64,000 bases of DNA from Dendrophyllia cribrosa (lineage: Eukaryota; Cnidaria; Anthozoa; Scleractinia; Dendrophylliidae): positions 13,102,562 to 13,166,561 of the forward strand of contig JAJLRJ010000014.1 of NCBI GenBank assembly GCA_024195265.1. The letters run 5' to 3'. The notes under the pieces were generated by a model. The model made no database searches. It was not told the DNA's origin and saw only the letters and a program-made list of their open reading frames with translations. Of this stretch, positions 37,683-46,520 are shown piece by piece. Numbering within the stretch: position 1 is the first letter of the stretch; each line of letters opens with the position of its first letter. The position numbers and the translations under genes are program-made.

Positions 37683-40600
37683 ATCCTTTAACTTGAGCAG
37701 TCTTGGCTGTGAAAGTGTTAATATAGCACAACATCCCCTCTTGCGACAAATTTTCAGTGAAAAACAAGCAATCTTTTGAATGCAACTCGTGGTCAGTTGC
37801 AGTTTGTAAAATCAAAGGGGTTGTGCTGCATGCCTCACCGACAGACGTAGAACAGTACTTCAGGACCTTTAAAGATTTATCAGTCCTTAGAACTGAGCTA
37901 GCCCGTGCGCGCTGAACCTGCGGATTAAGCGACTTAGTGTTGTTAACGTTTCTAAAACTTTCTCAGGAAACAGCTTACAACGAGCGTCACTTCCCTCGCA
38001 ACGTTATACATGGGAGCTGGGAAGCAATGTGGTGGGCATTTGCTTCAATGACAACTCTTGGGTAAGGCGCATGCGCAACACCTTAAAACTATCTTGTATT
38101 ACCCGGGAAGGGTGAGAATTACCCGGGATGGGTGGGTATTACCCGGAAAAGGTGGGTATTACCCGGGAAGGGTGGGTATTACCCGGGAAGGGTGGGTGAA
38201 GGAGGCATTGTGACGGTGATTTTGCTGGTTTTTGGCCAAAACTATTAAATATTCGACCAGAAACCCATAAGTGGGTTGAAACGTGCAACTGTCTCTTGTA
38301 CGCTTCAAAACAAGCTTCCGATTATTCAAGTTGTTACAGCCATATTTGGAAAATCAAGATAAAAATATTAACCAATCAATTCGCTAGAACAACTTGCTTC
38401 CAATCTCGAGGGACCGAGGGGTTTCCAAATATGGTACGAAGCAAAAAATGAATATTCGGAAGCTGTGAATGCGCGTTACACGTTTCAACCCACTTATGGG
38501 TTTCTGATTCGACTTAATACCTTTGCTCATACATAAGATGCTCCTAAAACACCGACAAGAAAATATCAAGCGATTCATCGTAAACTATTATCAGCTTTTT
38601 AGCCATTTTACCAAGACACAAGAAACGAACTTGCAAAAACTGGCTAATGTTTTCAAGTTGCAATCCATTTCCATCCAGACCACCTGCAGCCAAAGACACT
38701 TATTTATAGATTACGTGTAATTGCGTTCGCGCAATCCTAATCTTATGTTGGGTATCCTGTGTGGTAGCCCGATTGAATTCAGCTTTTCGCTGTTTCTCTG
38801 TTTCGACACCACTTCAGCCCCCCCTCCCCAGAAGATTCTTTTGTTCTTTTCAGGGACAAACCGGGCGTGAACTGGTATCTACTTTGGCCTCGCACGTTTT
38901 CACATACCTTCTTTTGTGCGAACGCATTTTCATTATGGTTGATTACTACAAGTAGTATAGTAATTTTTAACAAAACCGCTTCATTGTTTTTGGAGCGAGT
39001 CAGAGTCATAGTGATACTAAGATACGTGACATTGCCTCTTTGAAGGGGACGTGCCACTAAATGGGACATGGTTTTCAGGGTCTTCTGTCTTAAACAGGGA
39101 ACACAATTTTACTATTTTTAAAGATTTACACGGAGCGTCATTTTTTGAACAGGTCGTTTTCATCTATGTAAAGTTTGTTTTTCTGGCTTTGAGAACAACA
39201 CCCGATACAACAATAACAACAACAACAATTTATCTCGGTATTCCCATATAAATACATGGTATTACCTATACAAGTAGTACGTATCAAGTATTACATGTAA
39301 GTACTAGCAGTAATCACAGATTATGGAGACGCGTTCGAAGGAATTTCCGGCGGAAATGAGCCCCTGAAAAAAACCAATAGGGGCGGCCATTTGGAAGACC
39401 GTCTACCAAAAAATCTCAAATTTTACTGCACATAAACCACAGGACAACCAACACGAAATTAGGATTGCGTTCTTCGAACGCGATAACAACAACAACAAAA
39501 AGAAACGGATATATCTGATCATTAAACTAACATAGATTGTCGATTTAACGTTGAATTATAATTATAAGCAGCGGTAGTCCTACAGACAAAAGGATCAGCG
39601 CTGCCGTTAAAAAAAAAAAAGATTTTAGAGCTATTGTCTAGATTATTAAAAACAAGATGTTGCAGAGAATGTCAAATGAAACGCCTTGGCAAAATTAAGG
39701 CTTGAGCATACGTGAAGTTCGACGTTTGCTAAACCCAAATTTAAGTTGTGTTTTGTTTCTTTTCTGAAATACTGATGTCCCGCTATAGCAGGCTTTAAAC
39801 AGACTACTTGATCCGGGGGGCGGGAAAAATTAACGGCTTTTACACTGGGAAAATGTCAAATTCCCCACTATGTTTCGGGGGTCAGGAAGAGGATTTCAAA
39901 TGACTTAATGCATAACAAACACGAGAAAAGAGCTCAGAGAAACACAAAGCGTAGCCGAGCACTTGTCGCACCTCTCGACACAGTAACCCAAGCTTTATGT
40001 AAACCTCAGTTTACCAGTGGATGCATTGCTCTAAACATTAAATAATGACGTTTTTCCTTCAGTTACGGCGATCGTATTCCAAGGACGATTTTTGGTCGCC
40101 TGGTGTGTTTATCATGGATTTTAATGGGTCTGGTTATGGTCACGTGTTTTAATTCTACCATGACAACGTTGCTGACCGCTAGGATCTTGGACAAAGATGT
40201 GAGCTTATATGGAACAAAGGTTTGTAAATTTGGTCTTAAGAATTTTGTTTCATTTTTCTAAATGATGACAAGCAAAATGTAGATTACTTACTGATCACTG
40301 GGGATGAGAGTTTTTCAATTGCATGAGTATCGAGAGTAATTTTGCGATTGCTTTGGTTTTGCATTGCTACGCTTTGTGATTGGCTAAAAATCCCGCGCCA
40401 TTTTGTCAACCAATCTGAAGTAAAACTAAGATTAAACCACTACTCACTTGAATGCGTTTTCCCGCGCTTGGCGCCGGTTACACGTATTTTCTGCGAGCTC
40501 TGATTGATTCATTGGACTGTCTGGTTCTGTTATGATTAGCCACAGTAACTACTTAGGTTTTGGCTTTACGACACTCATCTAAAATTCGTAACAAATCATA

Positions 40601-42905
40601 ACAACAAAATTGGATCAGTTAGCAGCTCCGACTTGAGTACTAAATACGCGCGGTCTGATTAAACCAATCGAACTTCTACCGCGCGGTCTCTCGATCTTAG
40701 CTTGTTTAATCACTTGCATAATTATGGACAGAACTCCACTCCACTCACTCCTATTAACATTATTAATCAGTTCATTACTCAGCAATTACTCGCTAAACTC
40801 ATTTTACTCGTTGATTGTTTCTGTCTAGTAAAAGGAAACACAAATTTGCTGGATGATAGAGCGGTTTTCACTCGAGTGCCGTAAAGTTTAAATTATAGTA
40901 ATCACTCTGGCCAATCACAACAGCCCGCAAACAATCCAGTGAACCAATCAGCACTCGCCAAGCGTGGGAAAACGCGTGCGAGCAAGTTACGATTGGTTTT
41001 GCTTCTGATTAGTTGAGAAAGTGGCGCGAGATTTTTTAGCCAATCACAAAACATAACAATGCAAAACCAATTGAAAACTGCTGTAACAATTAAAAATCTT
41101 TGTTTCATTCCTTTCTCAGGTTGCTGCCATCCAAAACTCTTCTGCATATCGTATTGCAATCATGAAAAACGCCCGAGTCAATCCAAACGGTGAGAAAACC
41201 AGGACAACGTTGTTTATTTAGTTTTCTAGCGGTTACGACCGGTTCCAACAAGTCTAGCTAAGATTGTGCTGCTCTCGAAAGCATTTTAAGGTTCCATATG
41301 CTACAGTTAAAGCGTTCATGGCCCAGGTTTTTTGATGATAAAAATGGTGACCCTTCCTTTGCAGGTAAGGAATACACAAATCTCCAAGAGGTTTACGAGG
41401 CTCTAACAAGTCGCGAAGTCAAAGGTATGCTTATTGACGCCTACACCGTCGGTAGCAGGAAGGAACTGTTCAATCGACGTGATCTCCGAATCAGCAAACT
41501 GCTTGACTACTCAGCCGCTTTTGGCGTCGTCCTGGGAGGAGAAGCAAAGAAGCTTCAGAAGTGCTTCCAGAAATACATGAGCGAACAACGGTCAGAGATT
41601 TCAAAGATCGTGGAGCACAATGTAGAAACCATAGAGGTAATGCATAAGTCAATTCCATCAATGCACATCTCCCTTCTTCGACCATGCTCTACACATTTAA
41701 TTTCTAAGAATGTGGACTAACGCCCCACAGTGGGACGAACGTACTGTTCAAACGTTCTGCAGCACAGAAACTTAATTTAGGATCATCTCTTGGATCGTCC
41801 ACACGTTAATTAAAGGCAAACAAATAAAGAGAGGATAAGTGCTTTTTCTCTGACGGCCATCGAATCATCGGTCGAATTTAATCACCGATATTGTCACGTT
41901 GTTTTGTCTTCCAAAGCTGATGATCACAACATTCATGCGGTGCCAAGTGTGCCAAATATCAAAAATTCAAGAAAATCCCAAATTTCATTTTGTAAAGTAA
42001 TGAAAAACAAATGGTACCATGCAAAAGTACTGCCAAAGAGGTTTCATTTGAATGGTCGCACTATAGGATTTTATTGACAGACTCAAAAGTTAGAACAAAT
42101 GGTACCATGCAAAAGTACTGCTGAAGAGGTTTTATTTGAATGGTCACACCATAGGATTTTATTGACAGACTCAAAAGTTAGAACAAATGGTACCATGCAA
42201 AAGTACTGCCAAAGAGGTTTCATTTGAATGGTCACACCATAGGATTTCATCCACAGACTCAAAAGTTAGAACAAATGGTACCATGCAAAACTACTGCCAA
42301 AGAGGTTTCATTTGAATGGTCACATCACAGCTAACACCATAGGATTTCATCCAGAGACTCAAGAGTTACAACTACACTACATGTTTCCATTATTGACTCT
42401 GGGAGTGAAAGGGGTAACATCCTTCGAATTGCGGTCGAAACTCTCCTTATGGACACCTTCATAATAGAGACACCTCCCTTTTATGGACGCTTCTCTGGGT
42501 CCCGAAAATACCAATACAATCCCTACTACTTCTATAATAGGAACACCTTTATTATGTGGACCCTTAGGTCTGTCCCTTTTGTGTCCGTATTAAGGAGGTT
42601 CTACAGGGGTAACTGCGCTCGAGATTACCGACCTGACGTCTGACGACCGTTATTCATGGGTATGGAGAACAGTTACTACTGACTAGAAATAAGTTATGCG
42701 AAGACTCTCGGCCGAGCCCGCAAGATAATAATATTGTTTATCTGAAGCGTTTAAACTATAAATATTCCAAAGCGCTAACTATAAACGACATACATGTAAT
42801 CGCTATATATAAATAAAAATGTAAATAATTATGATAAATGCTATTAATAGGAAAATACTTCTGAATTAAATAAATACTAAATTAAAGTGATGGTGGTGGT
42901 GGTGG

Positions 42906-42960
<55 letters not shown>

Positions 42961-44899
42961 GGAAGAGATTGGACTGTGTATTTTGTTCTTTGATTTAAAT
43001 CAATTAAGTTTTTTTTTATTTTCTCGCAGGTTACACCCAAAAGCAGGTCGGTGGAGCGATCCAGTAGCCTGTTTGATCCTTCTTTTCCAACATACGTCAA
43101 TTCCGTGATCATCTGCGGCGTTCTTCTTGCCGTCCTGTGGTTGGTTGGAGCGAAATTCGAGTTCGCAAAGAAAATGGGCTGGATCAAGTTTAAAGGAAAA
43201 GGTCTGTCTTCTTGAGATTTCATTTCATTCAAAGAAAGTCGAAATAAATCCACAGCCTGGGAGGAAGTTCTGAACTCAGAGTCCGGGAGAGGGGTGGTCG
43301 TTGGAAAGCCTCGCCGTCAAATCACTTCACGCGAGTATTTTGTTTTATTATATAAACTTCAGTAAAAAATACTCGGGTTTCTCGACACATTTGAAGATAT
43401 CATCAATATCAATTTATTTTCACTGTGAAGAGTGAAGATATAGAAATCTTTTCGTTAGCTACCATGTTTGCTCTCGTGAAATGTCGAACGCGCGAAAAGG
43501 TGTTGGTCTTTTAAGAAAACATCTTCGAATCTTCCTCGGAAATCTTCGGCAATCTTCAAAAATTTTCGGAACGTGATCGGAAACGTTCGAACAACCTTCG
43601 GACAGTTTTTTGGAGAATTTTCGAAAATCTTCGGGAAATCTTAGGAAAATTGCTTAAAACTTAAAGCAACTTTTAATGTCGTTTATATAATAACCAAAAT
43701 AAAACATGGTTGCTTGGATATGAAATTTCTCTTCGCGTGTTCAACTCGATATCTCAATCGAAGAGAAATTTCATTTCTCCACGCACCCATGTATTATTAT
43801 CTTCTATTTCTTCTCAAATGAAATTCCCTAAGGACGCCAACCTATACAGAGTACGACTAGGACCCGAACGTTGAGAGCGGGGTCGTAGCTGTCCAAACGA
43901 TGTCTGTGATTGGCGAACGATACAATTGATATATCACTTGAACAATGCCCCTATCCCTAATCCCTATCCCAGCGGGACAAATCTATTGTTTTCTTAGCGA
44001 ATCACAGACATCGTTTGGACAAGTGCAGGGCTACCCGACGTTGAAGCCACGACCTCTTTTACGGGCGCGTTGTTAACTTGGGTAATATTTTGAAAGTTCC
44101 TCCATCCGGGTGTTTATGATATAAGCTATATAGTATGTGTACTCTGATAATGGTTATCGATTAACGTTTCAGGTCTCAAAATATAGGCAGGGAAATAACC
44201 TACCTTGGAAAATTACATACTTTGGTCTGAAAATAAGCAAGGGTTTTGATATGCAAGCCCCACACCCCTATCAAAATCTTAAGGACCCCCACCCACGAAT
44301 AAATAACTGCCAATTTGAGACTTCTTGCGAAAAGTTATCGCGAAAGGAGGGGAGTCCCTTTTCCCCGTGGATCTAGGCTCTTGACTGTGTTTTTCATCCA
44401 AGCACGCGAGCCGGTAAGAGATTGTAATATAGCCTCATATTTGCGCTTGGTTTAGTGCGCACCAAGTCAGCCGTTATTATATAATTATGTACTCAACAAA
44501 ACAAAAGAATAACAGCTTCGAACGTGCTTAGTGAATCCTGCTTTTTTTAATTTTACAGCTAAACATGACGCGCTTCCAAGACGTGTGGAGTTGTTGAGAA
44601 ACAAAGCTGAGCTCAAGTCGGAGATGTCTAGAATAGTCACCATTTTCAAGATCAACTGCTCGCGCCGTATACAGGCCCTCCGGCAAAAACACAAGAAAGA
44701 GCTGTTGCATCTAGCGAAGCTCAAGAAACAAGCCAATAACGTGCTGATTCAGAAGCCCTCATTTCGCAGGGATGGTTTCATTACCTTCACGTTTGGACAC
44801 AGAACGCCCGAACACCTTAACGGCTCGGGAAGAAATGGCCACACAAAACAAGCTTCATATCTTAAAGAATTTGAGAATGAAACGGAAACCATAGTATAG
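21190..44899 (+). CDS. SEA-FN3x6-iGluR-like K+ channel gene, copy B (gene-level entry, 5' end not visible)
   Basis: Fifteen exons: 21190-21245, 22397-22539, 25566-25871, 26668-26970, 27666-27971, 29893-30192, 31697-31999, 33355-33666, 34892-35355, 37967-38061, 40063-40219, 41120-41189, 41365-41636, 43030-43201, 44559-44899. All borders are AG/GT, all phases agree, and the sum (3,600 bases) closes on a TAG. Approximate residues: SEA 1-66, FN3 domains 67-676, S1 half-domain 677-800, M1 801-831, pore loop and filter 845-866, inner helix 872-895, S2 half-domain 915-1029, last membrane helix 1053-1072, tail 1086-1199. The order S1-M1-pore-helix-S2-helix is that of animal ionotropic glutamate receptors, whereas the filter (T-L-G-Y-G-D) is that of K+ channels, as in bacterial GluR0. 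Expected at the plasma membrane with the FN3 stack outside. No start codon or signal peptide was found; upstream exons may lie in 18898-21189, in the N gap or beyond. The fusion is inferred from splice phase. Confidence 0.8.
21266..21758. mobile_element. Foldback element in the SEA intron
   Basis: Outer arms AGAACCTCCACCG and CAGTGGAGGCTCCC. A central near-perfect hairpin near 21465-21615 (GTCAACCTTTCTCATTTGCA and its inverse). About 490 bp. Confidence 0.75.
22397..22539 (+). CDS. Exon: SEA domain, C-terminal part with GSVI motif
   Basis: The acceptor follows ...tttttatcttgaag and the donor is G|gtaaga; the phase joins exactly to the previous exon. It encodes KKGSVIAEFSVSL and continues to VNFTSPD, about 47 residues. 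The K-G-S-V-I strand is the typical SEA motif, at which many SEA domains cleave themselves between G and S. There is one N-glycosylation sequon (N-F-T). It ends in phase 1, matching the FN3 exons that follow. Confidence 0.75.
22745..23900 (+). repeat. 107-bp satellite array with a three-unit higher-order repeat
   Basis: Ten or so units of the same 107-bp family in the intron between the SEA exon and FN3 domain 1. A block of about 322 bp starting near 22969 is repeated nearly unchanged from near 23291, so three monomers form a higher-order unit. The last two units are more degenerate. Confidence 0.9.
24681..24855. mobile_element. TTAA-flanked MITE, family 2
   Basis: 175 bp with TTAA at 24677-24680 and 24856-24859. 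The inverted ends are AGGCCCACCTTCACCCAAAA at the left and the inverse of a slightly changed version at the right. A second copy in opposite orientation is at 29193-29366. Confidence 0.82.
25065..25384. mobile_element. Inverted-repeat element holding a tRNA-like sequence
   Basis: Ends AAATCATACCGTCCAGAAGG and the inverse; arms about 50 bp. The interior holds the tRNA-like stretch at 25193-25272. Confidence 0.75.
25193..25272 (+). pseudogene. tRNA-derived (SINE-like) sequence
   Basis: TGATATAGTGGTACGG resembles the A box of Asp/Glu-type tRNAs and AGATTCAATCC the B box (GGTTCGANTCC) at a fitting distance. The acceptor stem and a clean cloverleaf are not seen, so this is a decayed tRNA-like promoter rather than a tRNA gene. 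Confidence 0.4.
25566..25871 (+). CDS. Exon: FN3 domain 1
   Basis: Phase 1-1 exon of 306 bases with acceptor ...gcaattctag and donor A|gtaagc. It encodes one whole fibronectin type III domain: an N-terminal P-x-x-P-x-N-V stretch, the strand-B tryptophan in L-L-K-W-L-P-I-P, G-Y-R-I-S-Y in strand C, and the strand-F tyrosine in F-T-K-Y-Q-F-R-M. It ends in a G-T-D-E-D linker. Several N-x-S/T sequons lie near the start. Confidence 0.88.
26668..26970 (+). CDS. Exon: FN3 domain 2
   Basis: Phase 1-1 exon of 303 bases, acceptor ...ctctcacttag, donor A|gtaagt. Landmarks are V-E-W-S-P-I-P, H-G-I-L-Q-G-Y-S-I-T-Y and F-S-N-Y-S-I-Q-V, followed by F-T-V-K-G-D-G and an R-T-D-E-D linker. It is closely related to the other FN3 exons of this gene. 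Confidence 0.9.
26971..27665. other. Intron between FN3 domains 2 and 3
   Basis: No element with clear ends. Contains AACTCGTGAATACGCGAAGCGTT, also found (slightly changed) near 24916, a dispersed repeat. The frame at 27112-27450 shows no coding signs. Confidence 0.5.
27666..27971 (+). CDS. Exon: FN3 domain 3
   Basis: Phase 1-1 exon of 306 bases, acceptor ...taattgtag, donor A|gtaaga. It shows V-R-W-E-K-I-P-P, H-G-I-L-L-G-Y-N-I-S-F, F-T-T-Y-M-V-T-V-E-G and a T-T-A-E-D linker. Three early sequons (N-V-T, N-I-T and a later N-E-S) suggest glycosylation. Confidence 0.88.
28139..29092. mobile_element. TTAA-flanked element, family 3 (954 bp)
   Basis: TTAA at 28135-28138 and 29093-29096; ends AGGTCAAATGAACCA and its inverse TGGTTCATTTGACCT. 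No transposase frame; the small frames inside on both strands lack features. Confidence 0.82.
29193..29366. mobile_element. TTAA-flanked MITE, family 2, inverted copy
   Basis: 174 bp with TTAA at 29189-29192 and 29367-29370. The inside matches the reverse complement of 24681-24855. Lies in the intron between FN3 domains 3 and 4. Confidence 0.82.
29893..30192 (+). CDS. Exon: FN3 domain 4
   Basis: Phase 1-1 exon of 300 bases, acceptor ...gtttcttgtag, donor G|gtaagt. It carries V-E-W-Q-H-I-P-P, N-G-I-L-L-G-Y-K-I-F-Y, Y-T-W-Y-D-I-T-V-A-G and an R-T-S-E-D linker. A (TTGA)n microsatellite begins about 35 bases after the donor. Confidence 0.9.
30228..30309 (+). repeat. (TTGA)n microsatellite after FN3 domain 4
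   Basis: About 20 perfect tetranucleotides beginning about 35 bases after the exon donor. Confidence 0.97.
30576..31311. mobile_element. Tigger/pogo-like TA-flanked element with cargo frame
   Basis: TA at 30574-30575 and 31312-31313. Ends CAGTCGACTCCCGATAACTC and its exact inverse, with further inner repeats of the TAACTCGAACC motif. The CAGT-type end and TA target suit the Tigger/pogo branch of Tc1/mariner. The 736 bp hold no transposase but do hold a HIRAN-like frame on the minus strand. Confidence 0.8.
30907..31143 (-). pseudogene. HIRAN-like fragment inside the Tigger-like element
   Basis: 78 residues starting at a GTG/Q-R-D position, with R-D-G-E-V-V-G-H-L-M-K, V-V-V-T-G-K-A-V-N-R-G-D-G and M-Q-V-P-C-T-L-N-F-K-G. 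This pattern (x-G-x-V-V-G-H-L followed by V-T-G-x-x-x-N and V-P-C) resembles the second half of HIRAN-type domains, which bind DNA ends in helicases such as HLTF. The first half is missing: a stop lies just upstream. Family call from memory of the pattern. Confidence 0.45.
31697..31999 (+). CDS. Exon: FN3 domain 5
   Basis: Phase 1-1 exon of 303 bases, acceptor ...ctgatttttag, donor A|gtaagt. Landmarks are F-V-Q-W-N-E-I-P-P, H-G-E-L-L-G-F-R-V-L-F-W and Y-T-K-Y-K-I-Q-V-L-G, with an S-T-D-E-F linker. A 415-bp inverted-repeat element starts 11 bases after the exon. Confidence 0.9.
32010..32424. mobile_element. GGCCCCGTCCACACG-type foldback element
   Basis: 415 bp from GGCCCCGTCCACACGTATAC to its exact inverse; inner CGTAAACG words repeat in both directions. 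It begins 11 bases after the FN3 domain 5 exon. Confidence 0.82.
32425..33211. other. Unique intron sequence before copy B
   Basis: AT-rich, no repeat or exon recognised. It marks the left border of the visible duplication, which coincides with base 1 of this window and so may not be the true border. Confidence 0.5.
33355..33666 (+). CDS. Exon: FN3 domain 6 (membrane-proximal), copy B
   Basis: Phase 1-1 exon of 312 bases, acceptor ...catttattattag, donor CAG|gtaata. It shows V-E-W-N-P-I-P-D, H-G-I-L-R-G-Y-K-V-L-Y, F-T-R-Y-E-V-Q-V-L-A and F-T-V-K-G-D-G. It is the last FN3 unit before the ligand-binding-like S1 segment; the terminal G joins the next exon to make the D of D-T-C-N-C. Confidence 0.92.
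34241..34706 (-). mobile_element. LINE 3' fragment, copy B
   Basis: Duplicate of 1030-1495 with the same frameshifted reverse-transcriptase end. Confidence 0.75.
34892..35355 (+). CDS. Exon: iGluR-like S1 half-domain and M1 helix, copy B
   Basis: A 464-base exon from phase 1 to phase 0, acceptor ...tttttgtttcag, donor GTG|gtaagt. It starts D-T-C-N-C-Y-S and contains W-W-I-N-P-P-Y-V-D (the usual P-P-[FY] of S1 domains), S-G-I-I-T-P-I-L-K-E, a C-C-G-N-C cysteine group and M-D-Q-T-R. The arginine (codon 35173-35175) sits where glutamate receptors keep the amino-acid-binding Arg, ahead of Y-G-F-V-P-F. The exon ends in a hydrophobic stretch of about 31 residues (SLLLKSLAL to LAMWFV), read as M1. 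The alignment to glutamate receptors was made by eye. Confidence 0.82.
35401..36391 (+). repeat. 107-bp satellite array, copy B
   Basis: Duplicate of the 2190-3180 array. Confidence 0.92.
36520..37687. mobile_element. TTAA-flanked transposon T1, copy B
   Basis: Duplicate of 3309-4476, again flanked by TTAA. Confidence 0.82.
37967..38061 (+). CDS. Exon: pore helix and first half of the K+ filter, copy B
   Basis: A 95-base exon, acceptor ...actttctcag, donor TTGG|gtaagg. It encodes ETAYNERHFPRN, then VIHGSWEAMWWAFASMTTLG, a textbook K+ channel pore helix (W-W-A-F-x-x-M-T-T). It ends inside the codon of the first filter glycine (GG|T), so the intron cuts the selectivity filter. Confidence 0.9.
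38100..38197 (+). repeat. 22-bp minisatellite, copy B
   Basis: Duplicate of 4889-4986. Confidence 0.9.
40063..40219 (+). CDS. Exon: second half of the K+ filter and inner helix, copy B
   Basis: A 157-base exon, acceptor ...ttttccttcag, donor AAG|gtttgt. It completes the filter glycine and encodes YGDRIPRTIFGRL, then VCLSWILMGLVMVTCFNS, then T-M-T-T-L-L-T-A. The Y-G-D-R-x-P-R-T run after the filter is reminiscent of the bacterial K+-selective glutamate receptor GluR0. The polar end of the helix corresponds in position to the gate region of glutamate-receptor M3. Confidence 0.9.
41120..41189 (+). CDS. Exon: start of S2 half-domain, copy B
   Basis: A 70-base exon, acceptor ...ttcctttctcag, donor G|gtgaga, phase 0 to 1. 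It encodes VAAIQNSSAYRIAIMKN then A-R-V-N-P-N. Q-N-S-S-A-Y-R suits the segment of S2 that contacts ligand and follows the inner helix in glutamate receptors. Confidence 0.85.
41365..41636 (+). CDS. Exon: main S2 half-domain, copy B
   Basis: A 272-base exon, acceptor ...cctttgcag, donor GAG|gtaatg, phase 1 to 0. It encodes GKEYTNLQEVYEALTSREV, K-G-M-L-I-D-A-Y-T-V-G, then L-D-Y-S-A-A-F-G-V-V-L and a helix ending N-V-E-T-I-E. Such a helix-strand-helix pattern after the channel helix matches the S2 lobe of glutamate receptors. The open frame continues upstream of the acceptor only by chance. Confidence 0.85.
42006..42371 (+). repeat. 88-bp variant satellite array, copy B
   Basis: Duplicate of 8795-9160. 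Confidence 0.88.
42888..42959 (+). repeat. (GAT)n microsatellite, copy B
   Basis: As copy A but three units shorter. Confidence 0.97.
43030..43201 (+). CDS. Exon: last membrane helix, copy B
   Basis: A 172-base exon, acceptor ...attttctcgcag, ending G|gtctgt. It encodes a serine/arginine linker and then YVNSVIICGVLLAVLWLVGA, the last membrane helix, followed by basic K-K-M-G-W-I-K-F-K. The codon at 43195-43197 is GGA (G), whereas copy A has GAA (E). The donor is weak; without splicing the frame runs G-L-S-S and stops at 43213-43215, giving a short alternative tail. Confidence 0.83.
44559..44899 (+). CDS. Terminal exon: basic helical cytoplasmic tail, copy B
   Basis: A 341-base exon with acceptor ...tttaattttacag, joining in phase 1, stop TAG at 44897-44899. 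It encodes AKHDALPRRVELLRNKAELK and then a long lysine/arginine-rich helix (Q-A-L-R-Q-K-H-K-K-E-L-L-H-L-A-K-L-K-K-Q) that could form a coiled coil. It ends F-E-N-E-T-E-T-I-V, whose last residues resemble a PDZ ligand ([ST]-x-V). No known catalytic motif is seen. Confidence 0.78.
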
Positions 44900-45730
44900 T
44901 TGTTGAATGATACGTTTTTTTGTTATTTTTTATAAAATGGTTTATAATGAGTAATGCTTATCTATGTACAGAATTTCCTTCAAATTGGAGGGAAAATTAA
45001 AGTAACAGTATACTAAGACAAATAATGAGTAAAAAAAAGAAGTTTAAAAGCTATAAAAGAGCAACGATGGTAACATTCCGAACATGAAACTTTAATAAGG
45101 CATGTTTTTCAAGATGTACCTATTAGAAAGTATAATAATATTATTATTTTATAGATATCAATATTAACAAAACGCCAAATACCGATAAATATCGTACTCG
45201 TATCGCATCGATATCCAGATTGAAAAGGGGGTATCGGCCAAATCATAAAGAAAACAACGGTAGATGACAATGCGCATGCGAAAACCATCATTTCTAGAAA
45301 AGCCATTCGTTTCAACCGCTGACCAAAAGAAATGTACACTCAGGGGACAAAACAACCTCGTCCCCAGGGCCTCCTCCGCTCTCAAAATGGCGGGTCGGGC
45401 TGGAGACAAGAATGGCTACAAGTGATGCAGGTCGATGTTACGTGAGCCTTTAGAATTCATTTTAAATTATTCCATTGAACAGCATAGCCTAACATATGCC
45501 ATTGCACACATTCTCTCATAACCTAACTTACTTACATTTGTAACATGATTGCACCATAATTATTTATTAAATTTTGTAAGTTTGTACTATTTGTCTTCAT
45601 GGATTTATTTAAAGTTAATACCATATTTTTGCAGTTAAAGAATAAATAAAATATTATGAAACTCCGAGCAGCAAACAATGCTCCTATTCATCTTTAAGAA
45701 ATTCATTATACTTCCTTAAGGCCCAGCTAA

Positions 45731-46520
45731 ACGTTCTAACATTTTGGGATGGCAATGCTGGACGCGCCGCTAAACGCCCCAACATGTTGGCCAACATTTG
45801 TTGGATGGCAATGTTGGACGTCCGGATAAACGTTCCAACATATTGGCCAATATTTGTTGGATGAACGGCTAAACGTTCCAACATTGTTGGCCAACATTTG
45901 TTGGATGGCAATGTTGGACACCTAGCTAAACTTCCCAACGTGTTGGCCAACATTTGTTGGATGGCATGGTTAGACACGCGGCTAAACGTTTCAACATTGT
46001 TGGCCAACATTTGTTGGATGGCAATGTTGGACACGCGGCTGAACTTCCCAACATGTTGGCCAACATTTGTTGGATGGCATGATTAGACACGCGGCTAAAC
46101 GTTTCAAGATTGTTGGCCAACATTTGTTGGATGGCATGATTAGACACGCGGCTAAACGTTTCAACATTGTTGGCCAACATTTGTTGGATGGCAATGTTGA
46201 ACACCTGGCTAAACTTCCCAACATGTTGGCCAACATATTTGGACGCTTGGCTGACGTCCAGACAGTGTTGTCCAACATTTGTTTGAAGCGTGACTGAAAC
46301 ATGATTGGCTGTTACTAGCGTTGTTGTGTTGGAAAATTGGCTGAACGTTCAAACATTGATGCGCCCAACAAAATGTTTGGCAAAATGTTTGATTTTAAAC
46401 AAACCATTCATTCAACGAAAAAAGTTGGTAGAACATCATCTAACATAGGGTGCTAAACGTTCTATCATTGTTCAACCAACAAATGCTGTACAACAATGTT
46501 AGTGGTGTTCTTGTATTGTT
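45731..46520 (+). repeat. Palindromic minisatellite, copy B
   Basis: Duplicate of 12532-13330, nine bases shorter near 46503. Confidence 0.9.
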
